Origin: Haemophilus_A paraphrohaemolyticus_A
GTDB taxonomy: Bacteria > Pseudomonadota > Gammaproteobacteria > Enterobacterales > Pasteurellaceae
Length of the DNA stretch: 64,000 nt
NCBI RefSeq assembly: GCF_003253115.1
Contig: NZ_QEQF01000002.1
Coordinates: 124,001-188,000 of the forward strand
Direction of reading: 5' to 3'
Shown here: piece after piece, positions 44,213-53,853 of the stretch
Numbering within the stretch: position 1 is the stretch's first letter
How the letters are laid out: each line of letters begins with the position of its first letter
Made by a program: the position numbers and the translations under genes
Notes under the pieces: model-generated
Told to the model about the DNA's origin: nothing
Databases searched by the model: none
Seen by the model: the letters and a program-made list of their open reading frames with translations, nothing else

Positions 44213-45037
44213 TTAGTGCTTACGAATATATAAGAACCACTGCACTAAACCGATAAAGAACACGCCACCTACGATATTACCTAAGGTAACGGGAATTAAG
44301 TTCTTTACCACAAAATGATATAAATCTAAGTCTGCATATTGCATAGGGTCAACACCAATCGCTGTCCAGAATGATGCATCTGAAGTATGAGCTATCACCA
44401 TTCCCATTGGGATCATAAACATATTTGCCACACAGTGCTCAAAGCCAGACGAAACAAATAATGCGATAGGTAAAATCATGATGAATGCTTTATCAGTCAA
44501 TGATTTTCCTGCATTAGCCATCCAAACCGCAATACACACCATAATGTTACACAAAATACCGAGGGTAAAAGCTTCCATCCAAGTATGATGAATTTTATGT
44601 TGGGCTGTTTTTAAAATAGTCAAGCCCCATTGCCCATTTGCTGCCATCATCTGACCTGAAAGCCAAATCAATACCACAACACTTAAACCGCCAATAAAAT
44701 TACCGCCATAAACGACAAACCAGTTTCTAAACATTTGAAACCAAGTAATACGATGAGTTGCTTTTGCGACAGCAGTTAATGTGGATGAAGTGAAAAGTTC
44801 TGCACCAAAAATCACGCACATAATCACGCCAATAGAGAACACGATACCGCCTACTAATTTAGATAAGCCCCAAGCAACATCCGCTGTGCCTGTTTGCGTT
44901 GTGGTATAAAAAACAAAAGCCAGACCGATAAAACCGCCTGCTAAAATTGCAGAGATAAAAGAATAGAGTTGGTGTTTAGTTGCTTTATAAACTGCACCAT
45001 CTTCGGTGATTTTTGCCATTTCAGTAGGAGAAAACAT
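44213..45037 (-). CDS. focA: Formate transporter FocA
   Basis: The 274-residue pentameric formate channel of the FNT family has six membrane segments. Family motifs are GGFIGLAFVFYTTT near residue 35, FGAELFTSSTLTAVAKAT near residue 82, and GFEHCVANMFMIPMG near residue 198, which includes the gating His. It exports formate made by PflB and can take it back at low pH. It lies 127 bases upstream of pflB on the same strand. An FNR-like box stands further upstream. Confidence 0.96.
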   Translation of the reverse strand: MFSPTEMAKITEDGAVYKATKHQLYSFISAILAGGFIGLAFVFYTTTQTGTADVAWGLSKLVGGIVFSIGVIMCVIFGAELFTSSTLTAVAKATHRITWFQMFRNWFVVYGGNFIGGLSVVVLIWLSGQMMAANGQWGLTILKTAQHKIHHTWMEAFTLGILCNIMVCIAVWMANAGKSLTDKAFIMILPIALFVSSGFEHCVANMFMIPMGMVIAHTSDASFWTAIGVDPMQYADLDLYHFVVKNLIPVTLGNIVGGVFFIGLVQWFLYIRKH

Positions 45038-45193
45038 GGATAATCCCTTCGTGTTAACGTTGACGATTATTCAAAAACACTTCTGAATAAACTAAAATTG
45101 AAGACATAATAAAATTTGTGTGGAATTATAGACTTGTTCCGCTCGTCTGAAAATCAAAAACTTACCTATTTAAGGGGATTTGAGCATCTTTTT

Positions 45194-45207
45194 TTGATGT
45201 ATCTCAA
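45194..45207 (-). promoter_or_regulatory. Candidate FNR box upstream of focA
   Basis: TTGATGTATCTCAA matches the FNR consensus TTGAT-N4-ATCAA at nine of ten positions. It lies about 160 bases upstream of focA and about 70 bases upstream of the divergent YqaA-like gene. Anaerobic activation of focA-pfl by FNR is established in E. coli, so focA is the more likely target. Confidence 0.6.
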
Positions 45208-45273
45208 CTTTATAAAAAATATCAAACTTTTGTTAAAATTTATTTAACTTTTTATTAACTTTTAACCAACTTT

Positions 45274-45771
45274 ATGATCACAGATTACCTCACTTCTCTT
45301 TTTAGCTTGCTTTTTTTAAGCGAACATCAATTTGTCGTGATGTTTGTCAGTAGCCTAATTAGCTCATCATTATTACCAGGAAATTCTGAGATCGTATTTA
45401 CCACTATTGCAAGCCAACTTATTATTTCAGAACGTTCACTTTACTCTTTTTCATTATTTGGACTAATAGCGGTTGCAACCATTGGCAACACATTAGGAAG
45501 CTTGATTACTTTTGCGATGGGAAAATTATTGCCAGAACCTAAAGCACAAGAAAATAAATATGCTGATTGGGCAATTGACAAGCTAAATCGCTATGGCACG
45601 TTAATGCTTTTATTAAGCTGGTTACCCATTGTTGGCGATCTGCTATGTGGATTAGCTGGTTGGTTACGCCTACCCATTCTGCAAAGTACGATTTGCATTT
45701 TGATCGGAAAATTTGCCCGCTATATAGTACTTTTAGTGGGCGTTTATCCGATTGTGAAGTATATAATGTAA
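45274..45771 (+). CDS. YqaA-like DedA/VTT-domain membrane protein
   Basis: The 165-residue membrane protein of the DedA/SNARE-associated superfamily has FVSSLISSSLLPGNSEIVF near residue 24, GNTLGSLITFAMGK near residue 70, and a short form of the LLSWLPIVGDLLCGLAGWLRLP motif near residue 112. It matches the YqaA subgroup in length. DedA-type proteins have been linked to lipid carrier recycling. The role here is unknown. Confidence 0.8.
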   Translation: MITDYLTSLFSLLFLSEHQFVVMFVSSLISSSLLPGNSEIVFTTIASQLIISERSLYSFSLFGLIAVATIGNTLGSLITFAMGKLLPEPKAQENKYADWAIDKLNRYGTLMLLLSWLPIVGDLLCGLAGWLRLPILQSTICILIGKFARYIVLLVGVYPIVKYIM

Positions 45772-45849
45772 TTTAAAGATGTTTTATTGCAAAAAATCCC
45801 GCTAAAATGACCGCTTTTAACGATCTTTCAATTGCAAAATGAGGAGAAA

Positions 45850-47685
45850 ATGAGCGAATTTGATGCCAAAGTGTTTTTAGCTAATGTGCCACATCTGCCA
45901 GGGGTCTATCGAATGTATGATAGCAAAGGTACGATTATCTATGTGGGCAAGGCGAAAGATCTGAAAAAACGCTTGTCGAGCTATTTTCGCACCAACCTCG
46001 CCAGCCGAAAAACGGAAGCATTAGTTTCACAAATTGCCCATATTGAAACCACCATTACCCATTCCGAAACAGAAGCCCTGTTGCTAGAGCACAATTATAT
46101 CAAGGAAAATCAGCCTCGCTACAATGTGTTGCTTCGCGATGATAAATCTTACCCTTACATTTTGCTTACCAAACATAAGCATCCGCGATTAACGAGTTTC
46201 CGTGGCAGTAAAAAAATTGCAGGCGAATATTTCGGCCCTTATCCGAACGTAGGTGCAGTGCGAGAAACGCTGAATTTACTACAAAAAATTTTCCCAATTC
46301 GTCAATGTGAAGATAATTTCTACAAAAACCGCTCCCGCCCTTGCTTGCAATATCAAATTGGGCGTTGCCTTGCACCTTGTGTGGAAGGCTATTATTCGCA
46401 ACAGGAATATGATCAACAAGTCAATCTGGTGCGACTCTTTCTGCAAGGCAAAGATAGCCAAGTGGTTGAGCATTTAATCGGCAAAATGGAAAAGGCTGCG
46501 GAAGATCTGGATTTTGAAGCAGCAGCACGTTTTCGCGATCAAATCCAGCAGGTGCGAGCGGTGCAAGAGAAACAGTTTGTCTCAAACGAACGTTTAGACG
46601 ATTTGGATATTATCTCCATTGCCTACCAACACGGCATTGCTTGCGTGCATATTTTATTTGTGCGTCAGGGTAAGATTTTAGGAAATCGAAGTTACTTCCC
46701 GAAAGTGCCAAGCCATACCGAATTTGAAGAGCTGAGTGATACCTTTATCGGGCAATTTTATTTGCAGATGAACCAGCATCGCACCATTCCGAACCAGATT
46801 ATTATTGATCATCAAGTGAGTGAAGCGAAGGCGTTGGAAGAGGTACTTTCTGAGCAATCAGGGCATAAGGTCAGTATTACCGCGAATGTGCGCGGCGAAA
46901 AAAACCGTTATCTTGCCTTAGCGAAAACCAATGCTCAAGCCGCACTCACACTGCAATTACAACAAGATGCTCACATTAAAACCCGCTACGAAGCCTTACA
47001 AGCGGTGCTTTCTTTGCCGAAAATTGCAAGAATGGAGTGCTTTGATATTAGCCATACGATGGGCAATCAAACTGTCGCGTCTTGCGTGGTGTTTAACGAG
47101 AATGGGCCACTTAAATCGGATTACCGCCGCTTTAATATTGAAGGTATCACAGGCGGGGACGATTATGCTGCAATGGAACAAGCCTTGCTGAAACGTTATG
47201 ATAAGCCACTTGAGCCAGAGAAAATCCCAGATATTATTTTTATTGATGGTGGCAAAGGGCAACTAAACCGTGCGTTGGAAACTTTTGCCAATTTGAAGGT
47301 GTCGTGGGATAAATTAAAACCGCTTTTAATTGGTGTGGCAAAAGGTGTGGAACGTAAAGCCGGTTTGGAAACCTTGTTGATTAGTAAGTGGGATAAGGAA
47401 ATTCATCTCCCGCCCGACAGCCCTGCATTGCATTTAATTCAGCATATTCGCGATGAGTCTCACAACCATGCCATTACAGGACACCGCAAAAAACGCCAAA
47501 AAGCCTTTACCGAAAGCGGTTTGGAATCCATTGCAGGCGTAGGAGCAAAACGCCGCCAAGCCTTGCTGAAATATTTAGGCGGAATGCAAGGTGTGAAATC
47601 GGCAACGTTGGAAGAAATTGAATCTGTACCAGGAATTTCCAAAGCCTTGGCGGAAGTGATTTTTGATACGTTGCAGAATGGGTAA
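45850..47685 (+). CDS. uvrC: Excinuclease ABC subunit C
   Basis: This 611-residue subunit makes both incisions in nucleotide excision repair. The N-terminal GIY-YIG nuclease (GVYRMYDSKGTIIYVGKAKD, near residue 18) is followed by a UvrB-interacting UVR segment (residues about 200-240). The second nuclease has the RNase H-like core ECFDISHTMGNQTVASCVVF near residue 397, and the C-terminal helix-hairpin-helix ends in VPGISKALAEVIFDTL. I chose ATG 45850 after GAGGAG; upstream codons in frame are not conserved. Confidence 0.97.
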   Translation: MSEFDAKVFLANVPHLPGVYRMYDSKGTIIYVGKAKDLKKRLSSYFRTNLASRKTEALVSQIAHIETTITHSETEALLLEHNYIKENQPRYNVLLRDDKSYPYILLTKHKHPRLTSFRGSKKIAGEYFGPYPNVGAVRETLNLLQKIFPIRQCEDNFYKNRSRPCLQYQIGRCLAPCVEGYYSQQEYDQQVNLVRLFLQGKDSQVVEHLIGKMEKAAEDLDFEAAARFRDQIQQVRAVQEKQFVSNERLDDLDIISIAYQHGIACVHILFVRQGKILGNRSYFPKVPSHTEFEELSDTFIGQFYLQMNQHRTIPNQIIIDHQVSEAKALEEVLSEQSGHKVSITANVRGEKNRYLALAKTNAQAALTLQLQQDAHIKTRYEALQAVLSLPKIARMECFDISHTMGNQTVASCVVFNENGPLKSDYRRFNIEGITGGDDYAAMEQALLKRYDKPLEPEKIPDIIFIDGGKGQLNRALETFANLKVSWDKLKPLLIGVAKGVERKAGLETLLISKWDKEIHLPPDSPALHLIQHIRDESHNHAITGHRKKRQKAFTESGLESIAGVGAKRRQALLKYLGGMQGVKSATLEEIESVPGISKALAEVIFDTLQNG

Positions 47686-47732
47686 ATTAAACTCATTTCT
47701 CTATAAATAGTAGATATTCACAAGTTTATCAA

Positions 47733-48698
47733 ATGAAAATAAAACTCTACCACTACACTATCCCTTGTCGCACAGGCGTCGTGCTTCGCAAACAGCCTTT
47801 AACCGAACGGCAAGGCTTGATTATTCGCCTAGAGAAAAATGGCAATATCGGCTGGGGAGAAATCGCCCCATTACCAACTTTTAGCTGTGAAACCTTGGCA
47901 GAATGTGAAGCCGATGTTCGGAAATGGCTTAAAAAGCCAACTGATTTGATGGATAACTTCGCCCCGTCTGTTGCCTTTGGCATCAGCTGCGCATTGGCAG
48001 AATTAAACGGAACATTACAGCCCGAAGGCGATTTTCGCTCTGCGATTTTATGCGATGGTGATGTTGCAAAATTTTCAGCAAAATTAACCGCTTGTCAGGC
48101 TCATTTAGGCAAAATCAAAATCGGGTTTAATGCAGAGAAAGAGGGCGAACTTGCCAATCAGTTGTTTATGCAGTTCCCTGATTTACAACTTAGATTAGAT
48201 GCAAATCGAGCTTTCTCGCTCGAACAAGCGGTAAAATTTGCCGAGAAAATTGCAAAGCCACTGCGATCTCGCATTCAATTTATTGAGGAACCTTGCCAAA
48301 CGCCAGCGCTTTCCCGACAATTTGCAGAGATCACAGGCATCAATATTGCGTGGGATGAAAGCGTGCGTGAGCCTCATTTGGGGTTAAAAGCTGAACCGAA
48401 TTTGACCGCTATTGTAATTAAACCAACATTAACAGGTTCGCTTGAAAAATGCGTTTCACTGATTCAACAAGCCCATTCGCAAGGGATAAGTGCAGTAATT
48501 AGCTCCAGTATTGAAAGCAGTTTGGGCTTAACGCAGTTGGCACGCATTGCCAAACAATATACGCCTGACATGGTGGCAGGACTGGATACGTTACATTTGA
48601 TGCAGCGGCAATTGTTACGGTGCTGGCAAGGATCAGATTTGCCTTTAATTGATGAAAACAGCGAATTTTTGCGTTTAATTTTAGAAAGTGAAGATTAG
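47733..48698 (+). CDS. menC: o-Succinylbenzoate synthase
   Basis: This 321-residue enolase-superfamily enzyme dehydrates SHCHC to o-succinylbenzoate in menaquinone synthesis. The catalytic lysine of KIKIG lies near residue 129, the metal ligands are in RLDANRAFS near residue 157 and FIEEPCQTP near residue 187, then AWDESVRE near residue 210, and the second lysine is in VIKPTLTGS near residue 229. Other men genes are not in the window. Menaquinone would serve the anaerobic respiration suggested by the formate dehydrogenase. Confidence 0.93.
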   Translation: MKIKLYHYTIPCRTGVVLRKQPLTERQGLIIRLEKNGNIGWGEIAPLPTFSCETLAECEADVRKWLKKPTDLMDNFAPSVAFGISCALAELNGTLQPEGDFRSAILCDGDVAKFSAKLTACQAHLGKIKIGFNAEKEGELANQLFMQFPDLQLRLDANRAFSLEQAVKFAEKIAKPLRSRIQFIEEPCQTPALSRQFAEITGINIAWDESVREPHLGLKAEPNLTAIVIKPTLTGSLEKCVSLIQQAHSQGISAVISSSIESSLGLTQLARIAKQYTPDMVAGLDTLHLMQRQLLRCWQGSDLPLIDENSEFLRLILESED

Positions 48699-48740
48699 GG
48701 CGTATAATAAATTCAAATGAAATAAAAATAAGAGAATACA

Positions 48741-49433
48741 ATGCGTTTAGATAAATTTATTGCAGAAAACACAGGCTTAACCCGCTCACAGGCAGTGAAG
48801 GCATTGAAAGGCGGTTTAGTGACCGTAAATGGTGAGATTGTAAAAAGTGGTTCGGCTAAAATTACCGAACAAGATCAGATTTGCTACGAGGGTGAGTCAC
48901 TTGAGTGGATGGAGGAAGGGCAATATTTTATGCTCTACAAACCACAGGGCTATATTTGTTCGAATGATGATGGCGAATATCCAACCGTTTATCAATTTTT
49001 TGATTATCCGCTAATGACCAAATTGCACACCGCTGGGCGTTTGGACGTGGATACCACAGGCTTGGTACTTTTAACCGATGATGGCAAATGGTCGCATCGA
49101 GTGACTTCGCCGAAACATCATTGTGAGAAAACGTATTTGGTCACATTGGCAGATCCTGTTGAAGATTTTTATGCAGAAAAATTGGCAGAGGGGATTTTAT
49201 TGCGTGGCGAGAAAGAACCGTGCTTGCCTGCTCAATTGGAAATTATTGATGACTATAATGTGAACTTAACCATCAGCGAAGGGCGTTATCATCAAGTAAA
49301 ACGAATGTTTGCAGCCTTGGGCAATAAGGTAGAAGCCTTGCACCGTTGGCGAATTGGCGATGTGGTTTTAGATGAGACATTAGAAGAAGGCGAATTCCGC
49401 CCGCTTACAGACGAAGAAATTGGGAGTTTTTAA
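48741..49433 (+). CDS. rsuA: 16S rRNA pseudouridine(516) synthase RsuA
   Basis: The 230-residue enzyme modifies U516 of 16S rRNA. An S4-like RNA-binding domain (MRLDKFIAENTGLTRSQAVKA) precedes the catalytic domain, with the active-site Asp in GRLDVDTTGLVLLTDDG near residue 99. A C-terminal SEGRYHQVKRMFAALG follows near residue 177. Its stop overlaps the next ATG by one base (TAATG), so the two genes are likely cotranscribed. RsuA paired with a Bcr pump is also found in enterobacteria. Confidence 0.95.
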   Translation: MRLDKFIAENTGLTRSQAVKALKGGLVTVNGEIVKSGSAKITEQDQICYEGESLEWMEEGQYFMLYKPQGYICSNDDGEYPTVYQFFDYPLMTKLHTAGRLDVDTTGLVLLTDDGKWSHRVTSPKHHCEKTYLVTLADPVEDFYAEKLAEGILLRGEKEPCLPAQLEIIDDYNVNLTISEGRYHQVKRMFAALGNKVEALHRWRIGDVVLDETLEEGEFRPLTDEEIGSF

Positions 49434-50629
49434 TGAGTGAGAAAAAACCGCATCCGTGTTTTTTTATTATTTTAGGAATGATGGCAATGCTTCCACCGCT
49501 TGCCATTGATATGTATTTACCGTCGTTTTTGGATATTGCGAGAGATTTAGCCGTTTCACAAGAAAAAGTACAAACTACCTTGGCGGTTTTTACCTTTGGC
49601 TTTGCAGTCGGTCAGCTTTTCTGGGGGCCTGTTGCTGATAGCATCGGGCGTAAACCGATTATTTTGATTGGTTTGGCAGGTGCAGCATTAGCCGCCTATT
49701 TTTTAACGCAAGTAGAAGATATTAACACCTTCTATTTTTTACGTTTAACTCAAGGTTTGTTTGGAGCAGCACCCGCGGTAGTGCTTGGTGCGTTAGTTCG
49801 CGACTTGTTTGAGCGTAACCGCTTCGCACAAATGATGTCAGTGATTATGATTATTACCTTGCTTGCTCCGCTCGTTGCACCTGTATTGGGCGGCTATATC
49901 GCGAAATATCTGCATTGGCACTCTATTTTCTATACGCTGGTTGCAATGGGAATTGCTTGTGTGGTGTTGGTGACGTGGAAAATTCCAGAAACGTTAGTGC
50001 CTGAAAAACGCCAACCAATAAATTTTAAACAGGTTCTCATCAACTATGCAAAATTACTTTCGCATAAACCAACTTTGGGTTATGTGATGGTTGGCGGGCT
50101 TACTTTTGCGGGAATGTTCTGTTTCTTAACTTCGGGCTCGCTGGTTTACATTGGAATCTACGGTGTTTCGCAAGAGCACTTTGGTTACTTCTTTATGCTC
50201 AATATGGTGGTGATGATTTCCATGACGGCAATTAACGGTAAGTTAGTCACTAAACTTGGCTCTGAAACCATGCTCCGAATTGGTTTAATCACCATGTTAA
50301 CAGCAGGTATTTGGTTGGCGATTGTGGCTACTTTTGAACTAAATTTCTGGCTAATGGTAGTTGGAGTGCCATTCTATGTAGGAATGCTTTCAACAGTAGG
50401 TAGTAATGCAACGGCAGCCGTGCTTGATAAATTCCCGCAAATGGCAGGCACGGCAAATGCGGTTGCAGGAACGGCTCGTTTTGGTATCGGCTCAGTGGTG
50501 GGTGCATTGCTTTCACAAATTACAGTAACTAGTGCTAAACCAATGCTTTATGCGATGGCTCTTTGCGTAGTTTTAGCTGCGATAATCTATTATGTTTGTT
50601 GTGTGAAAGCGGTTGAAAAAGCAGAGTAG
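49433..50629 (+). CDS. bcr: Bcr/CflA family drug efflux MFS transporter
   Basis: This 398-residue 12-helix major facilitator has the Bcr/CflA hallmarks AIDMYLPSFLDIARDL near residue 24 and GQLFWGPVADSIGRKP near residue 61 (motif A), and the Arg of motif B in FFLRLTQGLFGAAPAVVLGALVRDLF near residue 100. E. coli Bcr exports bicyclomycin, sulfonamide and small peptides. The substrate here is unknown. It overlaps the rsuA stop by one base. Confidence 0.9.
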   Translation: MSEKKPHPCFFIILGMMAMLPPLAIDMYLPSFLDIARDLAVSQEKVQTTLAVFTFGFAVGQLFWGPVADSIGRKPIILIGLAGAALAAYFLTQVEDINTFYFLRLTQGLFGAAPAVVLGALVRDLFERNRFAQMMSVIMIITLLAPLVAPVLGGYIAKYLHWHSIFYTLVAMGIACVVLVTWKIPETLVPEKRQPINFKQVLINYAKLLSHKPTLGYVMVGGLTFAGMFCFLTSGSLVYIGIYGVSQEHFGYFFMLNMVVMISMTAINGKLVTKLGSETMLRIGLITMLTAGIWLAIVATFELNFWLMVVGVPFYVGMLSTVGSNATAAVLDKFPQMAGTANAVAGTARFGIGSVVGALLSQITVTSAKPMLYAMALCVVLAAIIYYVCCVKAVEKAE

Positions 50630-50686
50630 TTTGCAAATTAACTCTATTAAGCTATAGAGGTTGAGAATTTACTATATAAACAATAC

Positions 50687-50715
50687 AATGCCCTCAAATA
50701 ACGGAGGGCATTTTT
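50687..50715 (+). terminator. Hairpin after bcr, with T-tract directly before a small ORF
   Basis: AATGCCCTC (50687-50695) pairs with GAGGGCATT (50704-50712), an 8-9 bp GC-rich stem with an 8-base loop and a T5 run at 50711-50715. It is a good terminator for bcr. Its 3' arm also contains the GGAGGG Shine-Dalgarno of the small ORF starting at 50716. Confidence 0.75.
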
Positions 50716-50877
50716 ATGTTTAAAGAAAAAGGTTATGATGAAATTTTAGCTAATGTTTACGACTTTACAGGATTTGTTTCTACCCTACAAAAATCACTCG
50801 CTGAATTTAATAAAACTTTTGAATTAATTGCATTTATGCTTACGGCTATTAGTGGAAAACGAGAAGATGGAGAGTGA
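50716..50877 (+). CDS. Small 53-residue hypothetical protein
   Basis: ATG at 50716 opens a 53-codon frame that ends at TGA 50875-50877. A GGAGGG Shine-Dalgarno stands about 8 bases before it. The product begins MFKEKGYDEILANVYDF, has a central hydrophobic/amphipathic part (FELIAFMLTAI near residues 35-45), and ends in a charged SGKREDGE tail. I recognise no family. Start and SD lie at the end of a terminator-like hairpin, so translation could need the hairpin to open or a start point within it. It may be chance, although codon use looks natural. Confidence 0.4.
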   Translation: MFKEKGYDEILANVYDFTGFVSTLQKSLAEFNKTFELIAFMLTAISGKREDGE

Positions 50878-51138
50878 GAAGCATTTTGCTGTGGATATCG
50901 CATTGTTTATCAATAACAAAGTAATGATATTATTGTTATTTCCGTGATCCATTCTCGACGTTTATATCCTCGTCCATAAATAATCTTTTTATCTGTTTAA
51001 TACTCAGAAACAGCAGTGTTTTCTATAATATAAAATCCCCTTTTGCTCCCTTTTTATGCTATAATCCGCTCAATTTTTGCCTTTAGAAATAAATGAAATG
51101 AAGGCTATCTTTTTCACAAACTTGATTAGGAAATTTCA
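50878..51138 (+). promoter_or_regulatory. Leader/promoter region of gyrA
   Basis: This is part of the 509-base gap between bcr and gyrA, the rest being the hairpin and small ORF. A TATAAT at 51060-51065 in the context GCTATAATCC is the best -10 box, with no good -35 at 17 bases. A second TATAAT-like run lies near 51024-51032. No other gene is seen here. Confidence 0.45.
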
Positions 51139-53793
51139 ATGAGCGAATTAGCCAAAGATATTACCCCCGTCAGTATCGAAGACGAACTGAAAACGTCTTA
51201 TCTCGACTATGCAATGTCCGTGATTGTTGGGCGTGCATTACCTGATGTGCGTGATGGATTAAAACCTGTTCACCGCCGTGTGTTGTTTTCGATGGATCAA
51301 AACAACAATACTTATAATCGCCCACACGTTAAATCAGCGCGTGTGGTAGGGGATGTAATCGGTAAATACCACCCGCATGGCGATTCTGCGGTATATGACA
51401 CCATTGTGCGTATGGCGCAGCCGTTCTCATTGCGTTATATGTTGGTAGATGGGCAAGGTAACTTTGGTTCGATTGATGGCGATGCACCAGCTGCGATGCG
51501 TTATACCGAAGTGCGTATGCAAAAAATCACGCAGGAATTGCTCACTGATTTAGATAAAGAAACCGTAGATTTCTCTCCAAACTATGATGGCAAAGAGATG
51601 ATCCCCGATGTGCTTCCAACCAAAATTCCAGCCTTGTTAGTCAATGGTTCATCAGGGATTGCGGTGGGTATGGCAACTAACATTCCTCCACACAACTTAA
51701 ACGAAGTGTTAGATGGCTGCTTGGCTTATATCGAAAATGAAGAAATTTCGATTGATGAGTTGATGCAATATATTCCTGGCCCAGATTTCCCAACTGGGGC
51801 GTTAATCAATGGTCGTAAAGGCATTGTAGACGCCTATCAAATTGGTCGTGGTAAAGTATATGTGCGAGCGAAAGCAAGCATTGAAACGACTGATAAAGGT
51901 CGCGAGCATATTGTTGTGACTGAGCTGCCTTATCAAGTTAATAAAGCCAAATTAATTGAAAAGATTGCTGAGCTCATTAAAGATAAAAAAATTGAAGGCA
52001 TCAGCAAAATTGATGACTATTCCGACAAAAAAGGGATTTCTATTGTTATCGAAGTAAAACGCGATGCAGTTGCGGAAGTGGTGTTAAACCATCTTTACTC
52101 GCTTACGCAAATGCAGGTAACTTTTGGTATCAATATGGTCGCACTAGACAACGGTCAGCCAAAAGTATTAAATCTCAAGCAGATCATTGCAGCCTTTATC
52201 AAACATCGTCGCGAAGTGGTGACGCGCCGTACTATTTTTGAACTTCGTAAAGCACGCGAGCGCGCACATATCTTAGAAGGTTTGGCAATTGCATTAGCGA
52301 ATATTGACCCAGTTATCGCCTTGATCCGTAATTCAAAAACGGCAGAAGAAGCGCGCGAAGGTTTGCTTTCTCGCTCTTGGGCACTAGGTAATGTAGCTGC
52401 AATGTTAGATGCAGCAGGTGTTGATGCCTCTCGTCCTGAAGATCTACCTGAACATTTAGGCGTGCGTGATAGTGAATATTACCTTTCTGAAGCGCAAGCT
52501 CGTGCAATTTTAGAATTACGCTTACACCGTTTAACAGGTTTAGAGCACGAAAAAATTGTTGATGAATACAAAGAATTACTCACTGAAATTGCGGAATTAT
52601 TACACATCTTAAATAGTGCAGATCGCTTAATGGAAGTGATCCGTGAAGAGCTAGAAGCTGTAAAAGCAGGTTTTGGGGATGAACGTCGTACAGAAATTAC
52701 GGCAGCTTCAGGCGATATCAATCTTGAAGATTTAATTGCCCAAGAAGATGTAGTGGTAACTCTTTCTCACGCAGGTTATGTGAAATATCAACCACTTTCA
52801 GACTACGAGGCACAGCGCCGTGGTGGCAAAGGTAAATCAGCAACGAAGATGAAAGAGGATGACTTCATCGAGAAATTATTGGTGGCGAATACCCATGATA
52901 CCATCCTTTGCTTCTCAAGCCGTGGTCGCTTATATCAATTGAAAGTGTATCAATTACCGCAAGCAAGCCGTGGGGCACGTGGTACGCCAATCGTGAATAT
53001 TTTACCGCTTGTAAAAGAAGAAAATGAACGTATTACCGCAATTTTACCAATTCCAAATGGTGAGTTCTCGGCAGATAAATTTGTCTTTATGGCAACCGCA
53101 AGTGGCGTAGTGAAAAAAGTTGCATTAGACGCATTTAGCAATGTGCGTGCGAACGGCCTTATTGCACTCACACTCCGCGAGGGTGATGAGCTTATTGGTG
53201 TTGATATTACTAACGGCGAAAGCGAAATTATGTTGTTCTCTGCACAAGGTCGCGTGGTTCGTTTCGAAGAAAAAGCCGTGCGCGCAATGGGACGAACCGC
53301 AACAGGGGTGCGCGGTATTAAACTGGCAACAACTGAAATCAGCGATGAAGTGGAAGAAGCGGAAATCGTTGATATTGAAAGCGAAGAGAGTGATGAAAGC
53401 ATCAATCTCAACACCGATAAGGTTGTTTCACTTGTCATTCCACATACTGAAGGCGACATCTTAACCGTCACACAAAATGGTTATGGTAAACGTACTGCAT
53501 TAACGGAATATCCTGTGAAATCCCGTGCGACCAAAGGCGTAGTTTCTATCAAAGTGAATGAACGTAACGGTAAAGTGGTTGCAGCAGTTCAAGTGGAAGA
53601 AACTGACCAAATTATGTTGATTACCGATGCGGGTACATTAGTGCGTACTCGTGTTTCAGAAGTAAGCCTTGTTGGTCGTAACACCCAAGGGGTTCGCATT
53701 ATTCGCACTGCAGAAGACGAGCAAGTGGTAAGTCTTGAGCGTATTTGTGATGCGGATGATGAAGAAATAGATGAAACTGTATCGGAAGAGTAA
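51139..53793 (+). CDS. gyrA: DNA gyrase subunit A
   Basis: The 884-residue breakage-reunion subunit of gyrase has an N-terminal LDYAMSVIVGRALPDVRDGLKPVHRRVLF near residues 22-50 and the active-site Tyr in AAMRYTEVRM near residue 122. The QRRGGKG gyrase box, needed for wrapping DNA, is near residue 560. The quinolone-determining stretch reads HPHGDSAVYD, with the usual Ser and Asp, so no common resistance changes are present. An acidic tail (DADDEEIDETVSEE) ends the protein. TTAGGAAATTTCA precedes the ATG. Confidence 0.99.
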   Translation: MSELAKDITPVSIEDELKTSYLDYAMSVIVGRALPDVRDGLKPVHRRVLFSMDQNNNTYNRPHVKSARVVGDVIGKYHPHGDSAVYDTIVRMAQPFSLRYMLVDGQGNFGSIDGDAPAAMRYTEVRMQKITQELLTDLDKETVDFSPNYDGKEMIPDVLPTKIPALLVNGSSGIAVGMATNIPPHNLNEVLDGCLAYIENEEISIDELMQYIPGPDFPTGALINGRKGIVDAYQIGRGKVYVRAKASIETTDKGREHIVVTELPYQVNKAKLIEKIAELIKDKKIEGISKIDDYSDKKGISIVIEVKRDAVAEVVLNHLYSLTQMQVTFGINMVALDNGQPKVLNLKQIIAAFIKHRREVVTRRTIFELRKARERAHILEGLAIALANIDPVIALIRNSKTAEEAREGLLSRSWALGNVAAMLDAAGVDASRPEDLPEHLGVRDSEYYLSEAQARAILELRLHRLTGLEHEKIVDEYKELLTEIAELLHILNSADRLMEVIREELEAVKAGFGDERRTEITAASGDINLEDLIAQEDVVVTLSHAGYVKYQPLSDYEAQRRGGKGKSATKMKEDDFIEKLLVANTHDTILCFSSRGRLYQLKVYQLPQASRGARGTPIVNILPLVKEENERITAILPIPNGEFSADKFVFMATASGVVKKVALDAFSNVRANGLIALTLREGDELIGVDITNGESEIMLFSAQGRVVRFEEKAVRAMGRTATGVRGIKLATTEISDEVEEAEIVDIESEESDESINLNTDKVVSLVIPHTEGDILTVTQNGYGKRTALTEYPVKSRATKGVVSIKVNERNGKVVAAVQVEETDQIMLITDAGTLVRTRVSEVSLVGRNTQGVRIIRTAEDEQVVSLERICDADDEEIDETVSEE

Positions 53794-53817
53794 ACTATCT
53801 ATTTTTATTCGTTAAAT

Positions 53818-53844
53818 AAAATAGCCCGTAAAGGGCTATTTTTT
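53818..53844 (+). terminator. gyrA terminator
   Basis: AAATAGCCC and GGGCTATTT form a stem around a GTAAA loop, followed by TTTT. Confidence 0.9.
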
Positions 53845-53853
53845 AGCTAACGA

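Noticed and set aside
51139..51450. Quinolone resistance changes in gyrA
   Set aside because: The relevant stretch reads HPHGDSAVYD with the susceptible-type Ser and Asp.
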